Below, in pieces: positions 63,171 through 64,000 of a stretch of 64,000 bases of DNA. The DNA comes from Campylobacter concisus. Lineage in GTDB: Bacteria; Campylobacterota; Campylobacteria; Campylobacterales; Campylobacteraceae. The stretch's first letter is position 1, and each line of letters begins with the position of its first letter. The translations under genes were made by a program, and so were the position numbers. The notes beneath the pieces were generated by a model. The model was not told where the DNA came from and ran no database searches. It saw nothing but the letters and a program-made list of their open reading frames with translations. The stretch is from contig NZ_PPAW01000013.1 of assembly GCF_002913225.1 (NCBI RefSeq), forward strand, positions 1 through 64,000. Reading direction: 5' to 3'.

Positions 63171-64000
63171 GAATTTTGGTTGCGATAGATTCATTAAAAG
63201 GCTCGCTAAGCTCGCTTGAGGCGGGCCTTGCTATAAAAGAGTCGCTTGAAGATTTTTGCGACGTCGTCGTAAAGCCAGTAGCTGACGGCGGTGAGGGCAG
63301 CGTGGAGGCTATGGCTGACGCACTTGATGCTAAATTTATAGATACCATCGTCAAAAACCCACTTGGCACTGAAATTTTAGCTAGATACGCTCTAAAAGAT
63401 GACCTTGCCATACTTGAGATGTCAAGCGCTTCTGGGCTTACTCTTATAAATCCTGATGAGAGAAATCCTATGAAAACTAGCACATTTGGCTTTGGTCAGA
63501 TGATAAAAGATGCCATTAGCAAGGGTGCTAGGAAATTTATCATAGGCATTGGCGGAAGTGCGACAAATGATGCTGGCACAGGCATGCTAAGTGCTCTTGG
63601 CTTTAAATTTTATGATAAAAATGGCTCTTTGCTTGAGGGTAAAGGTGAAGATCTAGCTCAAATTTGCGACTTTTCAGATGAAGAGGCTATAAAAGAGCTA
63701 AAAGAGTGTGAATTTTTAATCGCCTGTGATGTGGATAATCCACTTTACGGACAAAAGGGAGCAGCCTACGTCTATGCACCACAAAAGGGCGCAAATGGCC
63801 GCATGGTAAAGCAGCTTGATGATGGACTAAAGCACTTTGCGGGGCTTGTAAAAGAGAAAAATGGCACTAAATTTCACACGCAAAAGGGCGCTGGAGCAGC
63901 TGGCGGACTTGGCTTTGCTTTTGTGGCATTTTTGGGCGCAAAGCTTAGGCCTGGCATCGAGATCATCACGCAGACAATAGCACTTGAAGATGAGATCAAA
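63167..64000 (+). CDS. Glycerate 2-kinase (GarK/GlxK family), cut by the window end
   Basis: At least 278 residues are visible; the C-terminus lies beyond base 64000. Family motifs: ILVAIDSLKGSLSSLEAG, KPVADGGEGSVEAMADAL, GIGGSATNDAGTGMLSALGF, ACDVDNPLYGQKGAA, YAPQKGA and GAGAAGGLGFAFVAFLGA. It phosphorylates glycerate to 2-phosphoglycerate, feeding lower glycolysis and, via pyruvate, the PFOR encoded in the window. Translationally coupled to the permease. Confidence 0.93.
   Translation, partial: MRILVAIDSLKGSLSSLEAGLAIKESLEDFCDVVVKPVADGGEGSVEAMADALDAKFIDTIVKNPLGTEILARYALKDDLAILEMSSASGLTLINPDERNPMKTSTFGFGQMIKDAISKGARKFIIGIGGSATNDAGTGMLSALGFKFYDKNGSLLEGKGEDLAQICDFSDEEAIKELKECEFLIACDVDNPLYGQKGAAYVYAPQKGANGRMVKQLDDGLKHFAGLVKEKNGTKFHTQKGAGAAGGLGFAFVAFLGAKLRPGIEIITQTIALEDEIK

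Overview
The window looks like a chromosomal piece of a Campylobacter close to the C. concisus group. This is inferred from gene content and AT-rich, Campylobacter-style spacing; no rRNA gene is present to confirm it. Supporting content includes a one-piece pyruvate:flavodoxin oxidoreductase, a flavodoxin in an iron-type operon, petABC, a MlaA-MlaC-RND cluster, modEABC with mobA, a TPS adhesin locus and a selenocysteine tRNA.

1-15.1 kb is an accessory surface and competition region. A two-partner secretion locus comes first. Its outer-membrane transporter is split by a 7-A tract, and its about 2,000-residue FhaB/CdiA-like exoprotein is split by a TA-repeat frameshift just before the C-terminal effector. 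That effector has an alpha/beta-hydrolase nucleophile elbow and is followed, with a one-base overlap, by a small lipoprotein that is a candidate immunity protein. Next come two tiny coupled genes, a startless and frameshifted second exoprotein C-terminal module (an orphan cassette), and a run of small AT-rich membrane-protein genes, two of which share a basic tail. The region ends with an 849-aa LapA-type adhesin carrying a TAAG cleavage motif.

15.1-33.2 kb is mostly core: a DNA-deoxyinosine glycosylase, a small unknown gene, pyruvate:flavodoxin oxidoreductase, a SotB-like exporter, a Fur-box-preceded operon ending in flavodoxin, and an amino-acid ABC operon. A SET-domain protein gene and a membrane-protein gene sit inside that ABC operon. 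A three-domain MFS/acyltransferase/acyl-ACP synthetase and mnmG follow.

33.2-43.4 kb holds petABC, a 592-base non-coding stretch with duplicated, covarying hairpins and a 19-bp stem, a CPA2 antiporter-citrate synthase-CysQ operon, a lipoprotein, a large methyltransferase and a peroxiredoxin-like protein. 43.4-51.5 kb holds the molybdate operon modE-A-TOBE-C-B, the divergent mlaA-mlaC-RND lipid-transport operon, a BON lipoprotein and selC. 51.6-64 kb holds an acidic small protein, an NFACT protein, a chemoreceptor, a Fur-box-preceded TonB receptor, a solitary leuC, a 26-bp perfect inverted repeat, a SemiSWEET, mobA, pldA and a glycerate permease/kinase pair that runs off the window.

Functional themes: iron limitation (two Fur-like sites sharing an 11-mer), molybdenum and selenium supply (mod, mobA, selC), outer-membrane lipid homeostasis (mla, pldA, Aas-like fusion) and contact-dependent competition or adhesion. 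The best candidates for something undescribed are the frameshifted toxin/orphan-module locus, the SET plus membrane-protein pair inside the ABC operon, and the covarying intergenic hairpins.
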